This document shows positions 16,397 through 25,312 of a stretch of DNA of 61,262 nt, one piece after another. Origin of the DNA: an uncultured Clostridium sp. (GTDB lineage Bacteria; Bacillota; Clostridia; Lachnospirales; Lachnospiraceae); NCBI GenBank assembly GCA_900538475.1, contig UPYT01000021.1, positions 1 to 61,262 of the forward strand, read 5' to 3'. The first letter of the stretch is position 1, and each line of letters begins with the position of its first letter. The position numbers were made by a program, and so were the translations under genes. The notes under the pieces were generated by a model that searched no databases, had not been told where the DNA came from, and worked only from the letters and a program-made list of their open reading frames with translations.

Positions 16397-19090
16397 ATGA
16401 AGGAACTGGAAAAAACCTACAATCCCTCGGCGATCGAGGAAAAGCTTTATCAGAAATGGCTGGACAACAAATATTTTCATGCAGATGCAGAGCGGGGAAA
16501 ACGTGAAGGAAAGAAACCCTTTACGATTGTTATGCCTCCGCCCAATATTACCGGACAGCTTCATATGGGTCACGCTCTGGACAATACCATGCAGGATATT
16601 CTGACCCGGTATAAGAGAATGCAGGGCTATGAGGCGCTGTGGCAGCCTGGTACCGACCACGCAGCCATTGCAACTGAGGTAAAGGTCATTGACAAATTAA
16701 AAAATGAAGGCATTGACAAGCAGGATCTGGGACGGGAAGGCTTCCTGGAAAAATGCTGGGACTGGAGAAAAGAGTACGGTACCCGGATTATTAATCAGCT
16801 GCACAAGCTGGGCTCCTCTGCGGATTGGGACAGAGAGAGATTTACGATGGATGAGGGCTGTTCCGACGCTGTTTTAGAGGTATTCTGCAAGCTGTATGAG
16901 AAGGGATACATTTATAAGGGTTCCCGGATTATTAACTGGTGTCCCGTGTGCCAGACTTCTATTTCTGATGCAGAGGTTGAGCATCAGGAGCAGGACGGCT
17001 TTTTCTGGCATATTAATTATCCCATTGCAGGAGAGGAGGGACGTTTTGTAGAGATTGCTACCACCCGTCCAGAGACTCTGCTGGGAGACACGGCTGTTGC
17101 TGTAAATCCGGAGGATGAGCGTTACCAGGATCTGGTTGGAAAAATGTTAAAGCTGCCGCTGACAGATCGTCAGATTCCGGTTGTTGCAGATGCTTATGTA
17201 GATAAGGAGTTTGGAACCGGATGTGTAAAGATTACTCCGGCGCATGACCCCAATGACTTTGAGGTGGGACGCCGCCACAATCTTCCGGAGATCTGCATTA
17301 TGAATGATGATGCAACTATTCGCTGTCCGGGCAGTAAGTATGACGGAATGGATCGGTATGAGGCCAGAAAAGCCATGGTGGAGGATTTAAAGGAGCAGGG
17401 CCTGTTAGTTAAGGTAGTTCCTCATTCTCACAACGTGGGAACTCATGATCGCTGTAAGACCACAGTTGAGCCTATGGTGAAGCAGCAGTGGTTTGTACGG
17501 ATGGAGGAGATGGCAAAGCCGGCGATTGCGGCATTAAAGAGCGGTGAGCTGAAGTTTGTTCCGGAAAGCTTTGGGAAAACGTATCTTCACTGGCTGGAGG
17601 GAATCCGCGACTGGTGTATTTCCCGTCAGCTGTGGTGGGGACACCGGATTCCGGCTTATTACTGTCAGGAATGCGGCGAAATTGTAGTAGCCAAGTCCAT
17701 GCCGGAAAAATGTCCGAAATGCGGCTGCACACATTTTAAACAGGATGAGGATACTCTGGATACCTGGTTCTCCTCTGCTTTGTGGCCTTTCTCTACTCTG
17801 GGATGGCCGGAAAAAACGCAGGAGCTGGAATACTTCTATCCCACAGATGTACTGGTAACCGGTTATGATATTATTTTCTTCTGGGTTATCCGTATGGTAT
17901 TCTCTGGAATTGAGCAGACAGGAAAATGTCCGTTCCACACCGTTCTGATTCACGGACTGGTGCGTGACAGCCAGGGACGGAAGATGAGCAAATCTCTGGG
18001 CAACGGTATTGATCCTCTGGAGGTAATTGATAAATACGGCGCAGATGCTCTTCGTATGACACTGATTACGGGAAATGCACCTGGCAATGATATGCGGTTC
18101 TACTGGGAGAGAGTTGAGAACAGCCGGAACTTTGCAAATAAGGTATGGAATGCTTCCCGTTTCATTATGATGAATATGGAGAAGGCAGATCCGGAGAAAA
18201 TGAAGGCCTATGATCTGGCATGGGGCGCAGACGGAAGCAAGGATGCAGCTCCCTTAACCATGGCTGACAAGTGGATTCTTTCCAAGGTGAATACTCTGGC
18301 TAAGGATGTAACAGAAAATCTGGACAAGTATGAGCTGGGAATTGCCCTTCAAAAGGTTTATGACTTTATCTGGGAGGAATTCTGCGACTGGTACATTGAG
18401 ATGGTGAAGCCCCGCCTGTGGAATGATGAGGATGAGACTCATACAGCAGCCGTATGGACCTTAAAGACTGTGCTGATTCGTTCTCTGAAGCTTCTGCATC
18501 CCTATATGCCGTTTATTACAGAGGAGATTTTCTGTAACCTGCAGGAAGAGGAACCGTCTATTATGATTTCTGCATGGCCGGAATATCAGGAAGCATGGAA
18601 CTTTGCTTCTGAGGAAAATGCAGTAGAAACTATAAAGGAGGCAGTTCGTGCTATCCGAAACGTACGTACCTCTATGAATGTTCCGCCCAGCAAAAAGGCC
18701 AAGGTATATGTAGTTTCTGAGAATGATCAGCTGCTTGATATTTTTGAAAATAGCCGGGTGTTCTTTGCAACTTTGGGATACGCCAGCGAGGTAATTCTCC
18801 AGAAGGATAAAAATGGTATCGGAGAAGATGCAGTATCTGCAGTGATTCCGCAGGCAGCTATTTATATGCCTTTCGCAGAGCTGGTGGATGTAGCGAAAGA
18901 GCTGGAGCGTCTGACCAAGGAAAAAGAGCGTCTGGTGAAGGAGCTGGCCCGTGTAAATGGTATGCTGAACAATGAAAAATTTGTAAGCAAGGCTCCGGAG
19001 GCAAAGATCAATGAGGAAAAGGCAAAGCTTGAGAAGTACACACAGATGATGAGTCAGGTGGAAGAACGGCTGTCTCAGCTTCAGTCATAA
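16397..19090 (+). CDS. valS: Valyl-tRNA synthetase
   Basis: Class I aminoacyl-tRNA synthetase of 897 aa that charges tRNA-Val with valine and edits threonine. The HIGH-type motif is [17 protein letters not shown] (near residues 42-58), the editing domain (CP1) spans about 200-390 with [17 protein letters not shown], and [17 protein letters not shown] gives the second signature. The anticodon-binding domain and a C-terminal tRNA-contacting coiled coil ([21 protein letters not shown]) follow. The ATG at 16397 is preceded by AAAGGA; a longer frame opening at a TTG at 16319 lies partly in the leader and is not used. Regulated by the T-box immediately upstream; folC follows by 26 bases. Confidence 0.97.
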   Translation: MKELEKTYNPSAIEEKLYQKWLDNKYFHADAERGKREGKKPFTIVMPPPNITGQLHMGHALDNTMQDILTRYKRMQGYEALWQPGTDHAAIATEVKVIDKLKNEGIDKQDLGREGFLEKCWDWRKEYGTRIINQLHKLGSSADWDRERFTMDEGCSDAVLEVFCKLYEKGYIYKGSRIINWCPVCQTSISDAEVEHQEQDGFFWHINYPIAGEEGRFVEIATTRPETLLGDTAVAVNPEDERYQDLVGKMLKLPLTDRQIPVVADAYVDKEFGTGCVKITPAHDPNDFEVGRRHNLPEICIMNDDATIRCPGSKYDGMDRYEARKAMVEDLKEQGLLVKVVPHSHNVGTHDRCKTTVEPMVKQQWFVRMEEMAKPAIAALKSGELKFVPESFGKTYLHWLEGIRDWCISRQLWWGHRIPAYYCQECGEIVVAKSMPEKCPKCGCTHFKQDEDTLDTWFSSALWPFSTLGWPEKTQELEYFYPTDVLVTGYDIIFFWVIRMVFSGIEQTGKCPFHTVLIHGLVRDSQGRKMSKSLGNGIDPLEVIDKYGADALRMTLITGNAPGNDMRFYWERVENSRNFANKVWNASRFIMMNMEKADPEKMKAYDLAWGADGSKDAAPLTMADKWILSKVNTLAKDVTENLDKYELGIALQKVYDFIWEEFCDWYIEMVKPRLWNDEDETHTAAVWTLKTVLIRSLKLLHPYMPFITEEIFCNLQEEEPSIMISAWPEYQEAWNFASEENAVETIKEAVRAIRNVRTSMNVPPSKKAKVYVVSENDQLLDIFENSRVFFATLGYASEVILQKDKNGIGEDAVSAVIPQAAIYMPFAELVDVAKELERLTKEKERLVKELARVNGMLNNEKFVSKAPEAKINEEKAKLEKYTQMMSQVEERLSQLQS

Positions 19091-19116
19091 ACCGGGACAG
19101 GTTTGCATAAAATAAA

Positions 19117-20364
19117 ATGATGGAAATACATGCGCGGGAATATCTTCTCGATATTCCCTTTTGGACAAAAAAGAAAAATACACTGGAACAGGTAAGGGCA
19201 TTTCTGGAGGAGCTGGGAAATCCGGATGAGGAGCTGCAGATCATTCATGTAGCAGGAACGAACGGAAAAGGCTCTGTGTGCGCTGATTTGACATCTGTTT
19301 TAAGAGAGGCAGGGTACCATGTAGGTACCTTTGTCTCTCCTCACCTGGTGGACATAAGGGAGCGTTTTTTGCTGGACGGAATACCGGTGGCAGAGGAGGT
19401 TTTTGAACGAAGCTTTCAGAAGGTACTTTCTGCTGTTCAGATGATGACCAGCCGGGGATACTGTCATCCGACTTTTTTTGAATTTGTGTTTCTGATAGCT
19501 ATGGTTATTTTTCAGGAACAGAAGCCGGATTACGTGATTCTGGAAACGGGACTGGGCGGACGACTGGATACTACGAATGTAATTCGCCGCCCCCTGGGCT
19601 GCGTCATTACCTCAATCAGTCTGGAGCATACCCAGTACCTGGGCGATTCCATTGAAAAAATTGCATCAGAGAAGGCAGGAATCATTAAAAAAGGAATTCC
19701 TGTGGTGTATGATGCCAATCAGCCGGAGGCTTCTGCGGTAATCTGTAAACGGGCAGAGGAGATGGATTCTAAGGCTTATGGATTGGACAGGGAGGATTCC
19801 TACGGACAGGTGGATTTTGCTGCGCCCTACCAGGCTATGAATGCAGCTCTGGCAGTGAAGCTTCTTCAGATTCTGGAAATCCCGGGGGTGGATGCTCAGG
19901 TCATCCAGAGAGGCCTCTTCTCTGTCTGCTGGAAGGGCAGAATGCAGAAGATAGGACCGGGAATCTGGCTGGACGGAGCTCACAATCCAGGGGGGATTCA
20001 GGCGTTTATTGAGGCAGTAAGGAAGATTTCCGGAACAGACACCACGGGACAGGGCGGTCTGCAGCTTCTGTTTGCAGCAGTTTCGGACAAGGATTACGGA
20101 CAGATGATTGAAATGCTGTGCAGAGGGCTTCCCATCGACCGGGTAACTGTGGTACACTTAAACAGTGACCGGGGGCTTGAACCAGCTATTCTTAAAGAAT
20201 TATTTTATAAGAACGGCTGCAGTCAGGTAGAGACGTATGAGAACGTCCGTGAGGCGCTGGATGCGGCTTTGCGGCACAAAGGAGAGCAGGACAGGCTGTT
20301 TGCCGTTGGTTCCCTCTATTTGATTGGGGAGATTGAGGCAGCGCTTTCCTGCAGAAACTCATAA
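19117..20364 (+). CDS. folC: Folylpolyglutamate synthase/dihydrofolate synthase
   Basis: Mur-ligase-like enzyme of 415 aa that adds glutamate to folates (and possibly to dihydropteroate). The ATP loop HVAGTNGKGSV is at residues 45-55, folate-binding segments include TFVSPHLVDIRERFLLDG, and ETGLGGRLDTTNVI plus the SLEHTQYLGDSIEKIASEKAGIIK segment with the catalytic Lys are intact. The C-terminal ligand domain has WLDGAHNPGG. Length is normal. It follows valS by 26 bases and likely shares its transcript; no clear ribosome site precedes the ATG ATG start, unusual for this genome, so translation may depend on reinitiation. The next small gene starts 13 bases on. Confidence 0.95.
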   Translation: MMEIHAREYLLDIPFWTKKKNTLEQVRAFLEELGNPDEELQIIHVAGTNGKGSVCADLTSVLREAGYHVGTFVSPHLVDIRERFLLDGIPVAEEVFERSFQKVLSAVQMMTSRGYCHPTFFEFVFLIAMVIFQEQKPDYVILETGLGGRLDTTNVIRRPLGCVITSISLEHTQYLGDSIEKIASEKAGIIKKGIPVVYDANQPEASAVICKRAEEMDSKAYGLDREDSYGQVDFAAPYQAMNAALAVKLLQILEIPGVDAQVIQRGLFSVCWKGRMQKIGPGIWLDGAHNPGGIQAFIEAVRKISGTDTTGQGGLQLLFAAVSDKDYGQMIEMLCRGLPIDRVTVVHLNSDRGLEPAILKELFYKNGCSQVETYENVREALDAALRHKGEQDRLFAVGSLYLIGEIEAALSCRNS

Positions 20365-20377
20365 GGAGGAAGATGCG

Positions 20378-20530
20378 ATGCTGGATTTTGAAGAAGAGAT
20401 TACCCGTTTTAAGCCAAGCATGGAGGTCGGAGAGGTTGAGGAAGCCATTGTCCGGGAGGATCTGACGGATATGACGGATTTAATGGTGGAATTTTTGAAA
20501 AACGGCACGGAGCAGAGCGGAAAAGAATGA
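20378..20530 (+). CDS. Small acidic protein, 50 aa
   Basis: Short gene with a full AAGGAGG 8 bases before its ATG. The 50-aa product is acidic (LDFEEEITRFKPSMEVGEVEEAI, then VREDLTDMTDLMVEFLK) and probably helical, with no cysteine or membrane segment. Its stop overlaps the start of the next TPR gene (ATGA), so it is translationally coupled to it. The good ribosome site and tight coupling support a real gene. Function unknown; it may pair with the TPR protein. Confidence 0.65.
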   Translation: MLDFEEEITRFKPSMEVGEVEEAIVREDLTDMTDLMVEFLKNGTEQSGKE

Positions 20531-21840
20531 ACAGAGAATGGAAAAACCGCCGGATAGCCAATGCCTACTACAACCAGGGGTTGGCTCTGGCACGGCAGAG
20601 AGATCTGACTGGTGCGGCAGCCGCCCTGAAAAAAAGCCTTAGATTTGATAAATTTCAGACCGATGCCCGCAATCTTCTGGGACTGATTTATCTGGAGATT
20701 GGAGAAGCCGGCTCAGCCCTGTGCCAGTGGGTTATCAGTCTGAATTTGCAGGAGCAGGATAATCTGGCAGAAGAATATCTGCAGCGGGTTCAGGGATCCG
20801 GAGGCTATCTGGAAACAGCAGATCAGGCGGCAAAAAAGTACAACCAGGCGTTAGTATATGCGCAGAATGAAAATGAGGATCTGGCAGTTCTGCTTCTGAT
20901 GCGGATGCTGGATGATTTTCCCAATTATGTAAAGGCTCAGGAGCTTCTTGCTCTGTTATATATCCGCCATGAGGACTATATTAAGGCAGGGCGATGTCTG
21001 TATCAGGTTCTGAAGGTGGATTGCTACAATCCTACGGCTCAGAGATATATGGCAGTTGCCAAGCATAATACGGGTAAGGCTGAGGTAGAAAAGCGAAAGC
21101 TGAAAAATGCATTTTCCCACAGGCAGATGCAGGACGATGATATTATTATCCCGCCCAGTTATAAGGAAAATACAGGATGGCAGTCTGTGATGAACATTCT
21201 TGTGGGACTGATTCTGGGTGTGGCAGTGGTGTATTTCCTGATTATGCCGGCAAAGCAGGAGGCAATGAATGCCTTGCATAACAAGGAGCAGCTGGCAAAT
21301 CTGGAGCAAATCAATCAAAAAAGCCTGGAAATCGATTCGCTGATGCAGCAGCTTGAGGACGCAAAGAAGGCTCAGGAAGCTGCAGAGGGCAGCCTGGAGG
21401 CGATGGAGGCAGACAGCGGAGGCGTGATCAGCCAGTATCAGAATATGGTGAAGCTTTTGGAGGCTTATCGGGCAGAGGATGCAAAAACCGCAGCTGTGCT
21501 TTATACCAGTATGGATATGAGTGTTCTGACAGATGGGGTTTTGAACCAGACCGTGGCCTGGATTCAGCAGGATATGAGTGAAAATGGCTGGAAGACGCTT
21601 CTTTCTATGGGAGATGAGGCCATGAGCCAGGAGTCCGGTGCCGGAGCTTCCCAGGCAATTGATTATTATAACAGAAGCCTGCAGATACATCCCGGCAATG
21701 CAGAAGTTATTTACAAGCTGGGACTGGCCTATGAGGCGGCTGGAGATAAGGACAAGGCTAATGAATATTTCGGAGAAATTATTATGAATTATCCGGACAG
21801 CGAGTTTATGGAGGATTCCAAAGTGCGCAGAGGATATTAA
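20527..21840 (+). CDS. Membrane-anchored TPR protein
   Basis: Protein of 437 aa. N-terminal TPR units cover about residues 8-190 (YYNQGLALARQRDLTGAAAALKKSL, ARNLLGLIYLEIGEAGSALCQWVI, LLALLYIRHEDYIKAGRCLYQVL). One membrane helix lies near 218-240 (VMNILVGLILGVAVVYFLIMPA). It is followed by a coiled coil (EQLANLEQINQKSLEIDSLMQQLEDAKKAQEAAEGSLEAMEA) and a second TPR part at the C-terminus (DYYNRSLQIHPGNAEVIYKLGLAYEAAGDKDKANEYF). With no signal peptide the N-terminus is probably cytosolic and the C-terminal part outside. Role unknown; such proteins often tether cell-envelope complexes. A strong terminator ends the valS-folC unit after it. Confidence 0.75.
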   Translation: MNREWKNRRIANAYYNQGLALARQRDLTGAAAALKKSLRFDKFQTDARNLLGLIYLEIGEAGSALCQWVISLNLQEQDNLAEEYLQRVQGSGGYLETADQAAKKYNQALVYAQNENEDLAVLLLMRMLDDFPNYVKAQELLALLYIRHEDYIKAGRCLYQVLKVDCYNPTAQRYMAVAKHNTGKAEVEKRKLKNAFSHRQMQDDDIIIPPSYKENTGWQSVMNILVGLILGVAVVYFLIMPAKQEAMNALHNKEQLANLEQINQKSLEIDSLMQQLEDAKKAQEAAEGSLEAMEADSGGVISQYQNMVKLLEAYRAEDAKTAAVLYTSMDMSVLTDGVLNQTVAWIQQDMSENGWKTLLSMGDEAMSQESGAGASQAIDYYNRSLQIHPGNAEVIYKLGLAYEAAGDKDKANEYFGEIIMNYPDSEFMEDSKVRRGY

Positions 21841-21871
21841 GATTATCCGGAAGTACAGAAGAAGGAAAAAT

Positions 21872-21918
21872 AAAAAGACACGACAGAAAAAAGAAAATGA
21901 TTCTGTCGTGTCTTTTTT
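21872..21918 (+). terminator. Terminator after the valS-folC-TPR unit
   Basis: AAAAAGACACGACAGAA (21872-21888) pairs with TTCTGTCGTGTCTTTTT (21901-21917), followed by more T; it can act on both strands. Confidence 0.9.
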
Positions 21919-22034
21919 TGCTGTTCTGTCATAGGACTATTCTTTTTATGGCAGAGAAAGCTTTGCGAGGGTGGGCCTTGGCACATTCTTTTTCATTTTG
22001 CAGGAATGTTTCAAAAATCAAAAAGGAGGATTTT

Positions 22035-22382
22035 ATGATGGCAGCAGGGCAGACATTCACTTACGAGACAAGGGGACAGATTCTGATTATTCATCTTCCC
22101 AGGGAGTTAGATCACCACAACTGCAGGAATCTGAAATATGAGACGGATCTTCTTTTTTCAGAAAACTATATCAGCAAGGTGGTATTTGATTTTTCCAGAA
22201 CGGAGTTTATGGATTCTTCGGGAATCGGAATTTTGCTAAACAGGTATAAACAGATGGCAGGCAGCGGAGGAAAGGTAACTCTGTATGGAGTGAATGCTCA
22301 GATAGGACGGATTCTGGCAATTGGGGGAATCCACCGTCTGATGGAGAATTTTGATTCAAAAGAAGAGGCAATTGCCGGATAA
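22035..22382 (+). CDS. spoIIAA: Anti-sigma F factor antagonist SpoIIAA
   Basis: STAS-domain protein of 115 aa. The FSRTEFMDSSGIGILLNRY segment holds the conserved Ser that SpoIIAB phosphorylates. When dephosphorylated in the forespore it binds SpoIIAB and frees sigma F. AGGAGG lies just upstream; two ATGs in a row (22035 and 22038) are both usable, 22035 chosen. An open frame extends further back into the preceding terminator and is ignored. First gene of the classical three-gene operon, 17 bases before spoIIAB. No clear sigma-H or sigma-A promoter could be picked out in the 115 bases after the terminator. Confidence 0.95.
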   Translation: MMAAGQTFTYETRGQILIIHLPRELDHHNCRNLKYETDLLFSENYISKVVFDFSRTEFMDSSGIGILLNRYKQMAGSGGKVTLYGVNAQIGRILAIGGIHRLMENFDSKEEAIAG

Positions 22383-22399
22383 AAAGGGAGGATACGAAT

Positions 22400-22816
22400 A
22401 TGGAACGCTTTCGAATGGAACTGGAAAGCCTGTCACAGAATGAAGAATTTGCAAGAGTGGTTGTGGCTGTTTTTATGAGTCGGCTGAATCCTACTCTCGA
22501 AGAGGTTGACGATGTCAAAACGGCTGTTTCTGAGGCGGTAACCAATGCAGTGATTCACGGTTACAAAGGAGGGGAGGGAATAATTCTCCTGGAGGCAGAA
22601 ATTGACGGACAGGAGCTCACAGTAAGAGTTCGTGACAGAGGAATGGGAATTGCAGATGTAGAAAAGGCGCGGGAACCCATGTATACCACGGATCAGACAG
22701 GAGAACGCTCCGGAATGGGATTTTCTTTTATGGAGGCATTTATGGATCATGTTTTTGTGGAGTCAGAGGTGGGAACCGGAACGCTGGTAGTAATGAAAAA
22801 GAAAATCGGCAGGTGA
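22400..22816 (+). CDS. spoIIAB: Anti-sigma F factor/kinase SpoIIAB
   Basis: GHKL-fold serine kinase and anti-sigma factor, 138 aa. The N box (DDVKTAVSEAVTNAVIHGY), G1 box (VRDRGMGIADVEKA) and G2 box (ERSGMGFSFMEAFMD) are all present. It holds sigma F inactive in the predivisional cell and mother cell and phosphorylates SpoIIAA. AAGGGAGG lies 9 bases upstream of the ATG. Four bases separate its stop from the sigF start, so stoichiometric co-expression is expected. Confidence 0.96.
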   Translation: MERFRMELESLSQNEEFARVVVAVFMSRLNPTLEEVDDVKTAVSEAVTNAVIHGYKGGEGIILLEAEIDGQELTVRVRDRGMGIADVEKAREPMYTTDQTGERSGMGFSFMEAFMDHVFVESEVGTGTLVVMKKKIGR

Positions 22817-22820
22817 GGCC

Positions 22821-23543
22821 ATGGAAGAATTGACAAATTTAATCAGAAAGGCCCATGAGGGTGATCAGCAGGCCAGAGATAAGCTGGTTCTTGATAATGT
22901 GGGACTTGTCTGGAGTACGGTTCGCCATTTTGGAAACCGCGGCTGCGATCCAGAGGATCTGTTTCAGATTGGATGTATTGGGCTGCTGAAGGCAATAGAT
23001 AAATTTAATCTGGAATTTGATGTAAAATTTTCTACCTACGCAGTGCCTATGATTACAGGTGAAATCAAGCGTTTTCTGAGAGATGATGGAATGCTGAAGG
23101 TGAGCCGGTCTGTAAAAGAGCTGGGAAATCGTGTGCGGGCTGTTCGGGAAGCCATGACTCTGGAACTGGGGCGGGAGCCGGGGCTGGAGGAAATTTCTTC
23201 ACGTATGGGAGTCAGCAGGGAGGAAATCGCCGCATCCTTAGAGGCAGGAGCAGAGGTGGAGTCTCTTTACAAAACCATTGGAAACGGAGATGATCCCAAT
23301 CTCTGTCTGATGGATCGGATCCGGGATGAGAGGGAGGAGCAGGAGCAGATGATGAATCAGCTGGTGCTCTGCCAGCTTTTAAAAAGACTGGATGAAAAGG
23401 AAAGGGATATTATTGTCAGAAGGTATTTTGATAATCAGACACAAAGCAGGATTGCTGTGGATCTGAAGATTTCCCAGGTTCAGGTTTCCAGACTGGAAAA
23501 AAAGATTCTTCGCCAGCTTCGGGAATATCTCACCTTAGAATGA
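22821..23543 (+). CDS. sigF: Forespore sigma factor SigF
   Basis: Sporulation sigma factor of 240 aa. Region 2 (LVLDNVGLVWSTVRHFGNRGCDPEDLFQIGCIGLLKAIDKFNLEFDVKFSTYAVPMITGEIKRFLRDDG), region 3 (VSRSVKELGNRVRAVREAM...) and region 4 (RIAVDLKISQVQVSRLEKKILRQL) are complete, giving the usual length. It directs early forespore transcription. Its identity as SigF and not SigG rests on its place directly after spoIIAA and spoIIAB. A sigma-G/F-type promoter for the next genes is embedded in its last codons. Confidence 0.95.
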   Translation: MEELTNLIRKAHEGDQQARDKLVLDNVGLVWSTVRHFGNRGCDPEDLFQIGCIGLLKAIDKFNLEFDVKFSTYAVPMITGEIKRFLRDDGMLKVSRSVKELGNRVRAVREAMTLELGREPGLEEISSRMGVSREEIAASLEAGAEVESLYKTIGNGDDPNLCLMDRIRDEREEQEQMMNQLVLCQLLKRLDEKERDIIVRRYFDNQTQSRIAVDLKISQVQVSRLEKKILRQLREYLTLE

Positions 23544-23552
23544 GCCATACTA
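23523..23552 (+). promoter_or_regulatory. Sigma-G/sigma-F-type sporulation promoter before spoVA operon
   Basis: GAATA (23523-23527), then exactly 18 bases, then CATACTA (23546-23552) fits the Bacillus sigma-G consensus (GMATR-N18-CATNNTA) with no mismatch. It overlaps the end and stop codon of sigF and points at the 50-aa membrane gene and the spoVA genes, which are sigma-G-dependent in Bacillus. Good agreement of motif, spacing and target; not experimentally shown here. Confidence 0.7.
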
Positions 23553-23595
23553 AGCGCAGAAGCCGGATATACCAGGCTGGAAAAGGATGTGAGAG

Positions 23596-23748
23596 ATGAT
23601 GGAATTCTGGAAATCAAAGAAAACAGCAGCGGCAGTATTGTGCCTGATTCTCCTGGCGGCAGTGCTGTGGATGGTTTTTTGGGAAAAACCCGAACCGGAA
23701 CCGGAGGGAACTCTGGTAAAGCTGGAGATTTTGGAGGATAAGCTATGA
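23596..23748 (+). CDS. Small single-span membrane protein (50 aa) ahead of spoVAA
   Basis: Short frame that overlaps the spoVAA start by four bases (ATGA). Product: a positively charged N-terminus (EFWKSKK), one strong membrane helix (residues 10-29, TAAAVLCLILLAAVLWMVFW), then an acidic, proline-rich tail (EKPEPEPEG) ending in LVKLEILEDKL. By the positive-inside rule the N-terminus faces the forespore cytosol. The start is ATG at 23596 or 23599, with AAAAGGA or GAGAG upstream. Translational coupling to spoVAA and position after the sporulation promoter suggest a role in the spoVA channel or the inner forespore membrane. Not a family I can name. Confidence 0.65.
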   Translation: MMEFWKSKKTAAAVLCLILLAAVLWMVFWEKPEPEPEGTLVKLEILEDKL

Positions 23749-24377
23749 GCGCCTCAAATACGGTATATTTGAATCTGCGGGAAATGACTCAGGTGCACCG
23801 AAAGGATGTTTATGTAAAGGATGTAGGCAGTGTGTACTGCAGCAACCCGGTGATTCAGAGCAAATGCCGGGCGATGAAAATCAAATCCATTCGGGAGGAC
23901 GGCCAGCATTGTTATATCGAAAGCGCACTGGATGTGATTGCTGGTCTGGAACAGCTGGATCCTTCCATTCAGGTTAATAATGTGGGGAAGGTGGAGTATA
24001 TTATTGACTACCATCCGCCGAAAAAACCAATTCCTGGATGGCAGTGGGCGAAAACGGTTTTTGTCTGCATAATCGGTTTTTGTGGGGCAGCCTTTGCGAT
24101 TATGACCTTTAATAATGATGTCAATGTGACGGATGTGTTTCAAAAAGTATACCGTTTGATAACAGGAGAGAAGCCTCAGGGCTTTACGATTCTGGAGCTG
24201 TCCTATTCGGTAGGGCTTGCCGGAGGAATTCTTCTGTTTTTCAATCACTTTGCAGGCTGGAAGCTGAATACAGATCCTACACCTCTGGAAGTGGAAATGC
24301 GGCTTTATGAAGAAAATATAGGAAAAACCCTGATTCAGAATGACAGCAGAAAGGAGCAGGAAGTCGATGTTTCGTAA
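23745..24377 (+). CDS. spoVAA: Stage V sporulation protein AA
   Basis: SpoVAA, 210 aa, inner forespore membrane component of the dipicolinic-acid channel. The N-terminal 90 residues form the soluble domain (NTVYLNLREMTQVHRKDVYVKDVGSVYC...), and two membrane helices follow near 105-125 and 155-175 (AKTVFVCIIGFCGAAFAIM; LSYSVGLAGGILLFFNHF). The start overlaps the preceding small gene. spoVAB starts inside its 3' end. Confidence 0.92.
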   Translation: MSASNTVYLNLREMTQVHRKDVYVKDVGSVYCSNPVIQSKCRAMKIKSIREDGQHCYIESALDVIAGLEQLDPSIQVNNVGKVEYIIDYHPPKKPIPGWQWAKTVFVCIIGFCGAAFAIMTFNNDVNVTDVFQKVYRLITGEKPQGFTILELSYSVGLAGGILLFFNHFAGWKLNTDPTPLEVEMRLYEENIGKTLIQNDSRKEQEVDVS

Positions 24378-24798
24378 TCTGCCTCTGGCAGTCCGCCAGG
24401 TGATTCTGGCATTTGCAGGACTGAGCGCAGGAGGGGTAATTGCAGCCGGAATATTTGCATTTCTGGTAATGATTGGAATATTCCCCCGTCTGATTGGAAA
24501 AACGAAAACCCGAAAGCATATTCTCCTTTTTGATACTATGATTATTTTAGGAGGAATTCTGGGGAATGCGGTGGATCTCTATGAAATCCCTGTTCTTATG
24601 GGAGGAAAACTGTTTTTGGGAGTTTTTGGATTTTCCGTAGGCGTCTTTGTGGGATGTCTTGTCATGTCTCTGGCAGAAACTCTGAAAACGGTTCCGGTGA
24701 TTGTCCGGAGGATTCACCTGGCTGTGGGCTTTCCCTATCTGATTCTGTCAATTGCCGCTGGAAAGCTGGCAGGCGCGCTCATCTATTTTCTGTCATAG
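24367..24798 (+). CDS. spoVAB: Stage V sporulation protein AB
   Basis: SpoVAB, 143 aa, with about four hydrophobic segments covering most of the protein (VILAFAGLSAGGVIAAGIFAFLVMIGIF; LFDTMIILGGILGNAV; KLFLGVFGFSVGVFVGCLVM; YLILSIAAGKLAGALIYFL). A membrane partner of SpoVAA in dipicolinic-acid transport into the spore. The ATG at 24367, with AAGGAG 10 bases upstream, overlaps the spoVAA stop by 11 bases. The gap to spoVAC holds only its ribosome site. Confidence 0.9.
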   Translation: MFRNLPLAVRQVILAFAGLSAGGVIAAGIFAFLVMIGIFPRLIGKTKTRKHILLFDTMIILGGILGNAVDLYEIPVLMGGKLFLGVFGFSVGVFVGCLVMSLAETLKTVPVIVRRIHLAVGFPYLILSIAAGKLAGALIYFLS

Positions 24799-24856
24799 AA
24801 AAGCAGAAGCAGAAAATTGGGAAAACAGAAGAAAACAGGAGAAAAGGAGGAACACG

Positions 24857-25300
24857 ATGGAATTAAAGAAAAAAGAGTACGGGGAATATGTGGAGAAGAT
24901 TACACCGAAGAATTCCCTTCCGGCAGATATGGCCAGGGCCTTTCTGACAGGCGGAGCCATCTGCAGTCTGGGGCAGGCTATGATAATGGGCCTGATGTCA
25001 CTGGGAGGACTGGAAAAGGAAACGGCTCAGACGTGGACTCAGCTGGCGCTGATTTTTCTCAGCATTCTTCTGACAGGTCTGAATCTGTATCCCAAGGCGG
25101 CAAAATGGGGCGGTGCAGGGGCCCTGGTACCGATTACAGGCTTTGCCAATTCTGTTGTGGCTCCAGCCATAGAATACAGGGCAGAAGGCCATGTATTTGG
25201 TATTGGCTGCAAGATTTTTACCATTGCAGGGCCGGTGATTTTGTATGGGATATTTGCCAGCTGGATCCTGGGGCTGATTGCCTGGATCGGGGCCTTGTAA
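24857..25300 (+). CDS. spoVAC: Stage V sporulation protein AC
   Basis: SpoVAC, 147 aa, the mechanosensitive-type channel subunit of the SpoVA complex. The family opening (EYGEYVEKITPKNSLPADMARAFLTGGAICSLGQAM) is followed by three to four membrane helices, and the GALVPITGFANSVVAPAIEYRAEGHVFGIGCKIFTIAGPVILYG segment is highly typical. AAAGGAGG is 6 bases before the ATG at 24857. Paralogous in sequence to spoVAE further on. Confidence 0.95.
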   Translation: MELKKKEYGEYVEKITPKNSLPADMARAFLTGGAICSLGQAMIMGLMSLGGLEKETAQTWTQLALIFLSILLTGLNLYPKAAKWGGAGALVPITGFANSVVAPAIEYRAEGHVFGIGCKIFTIAGPVILYGIFASWILGLIAWIGAL

Positions 25301-25312
25301 GGAGGGAAGCAC

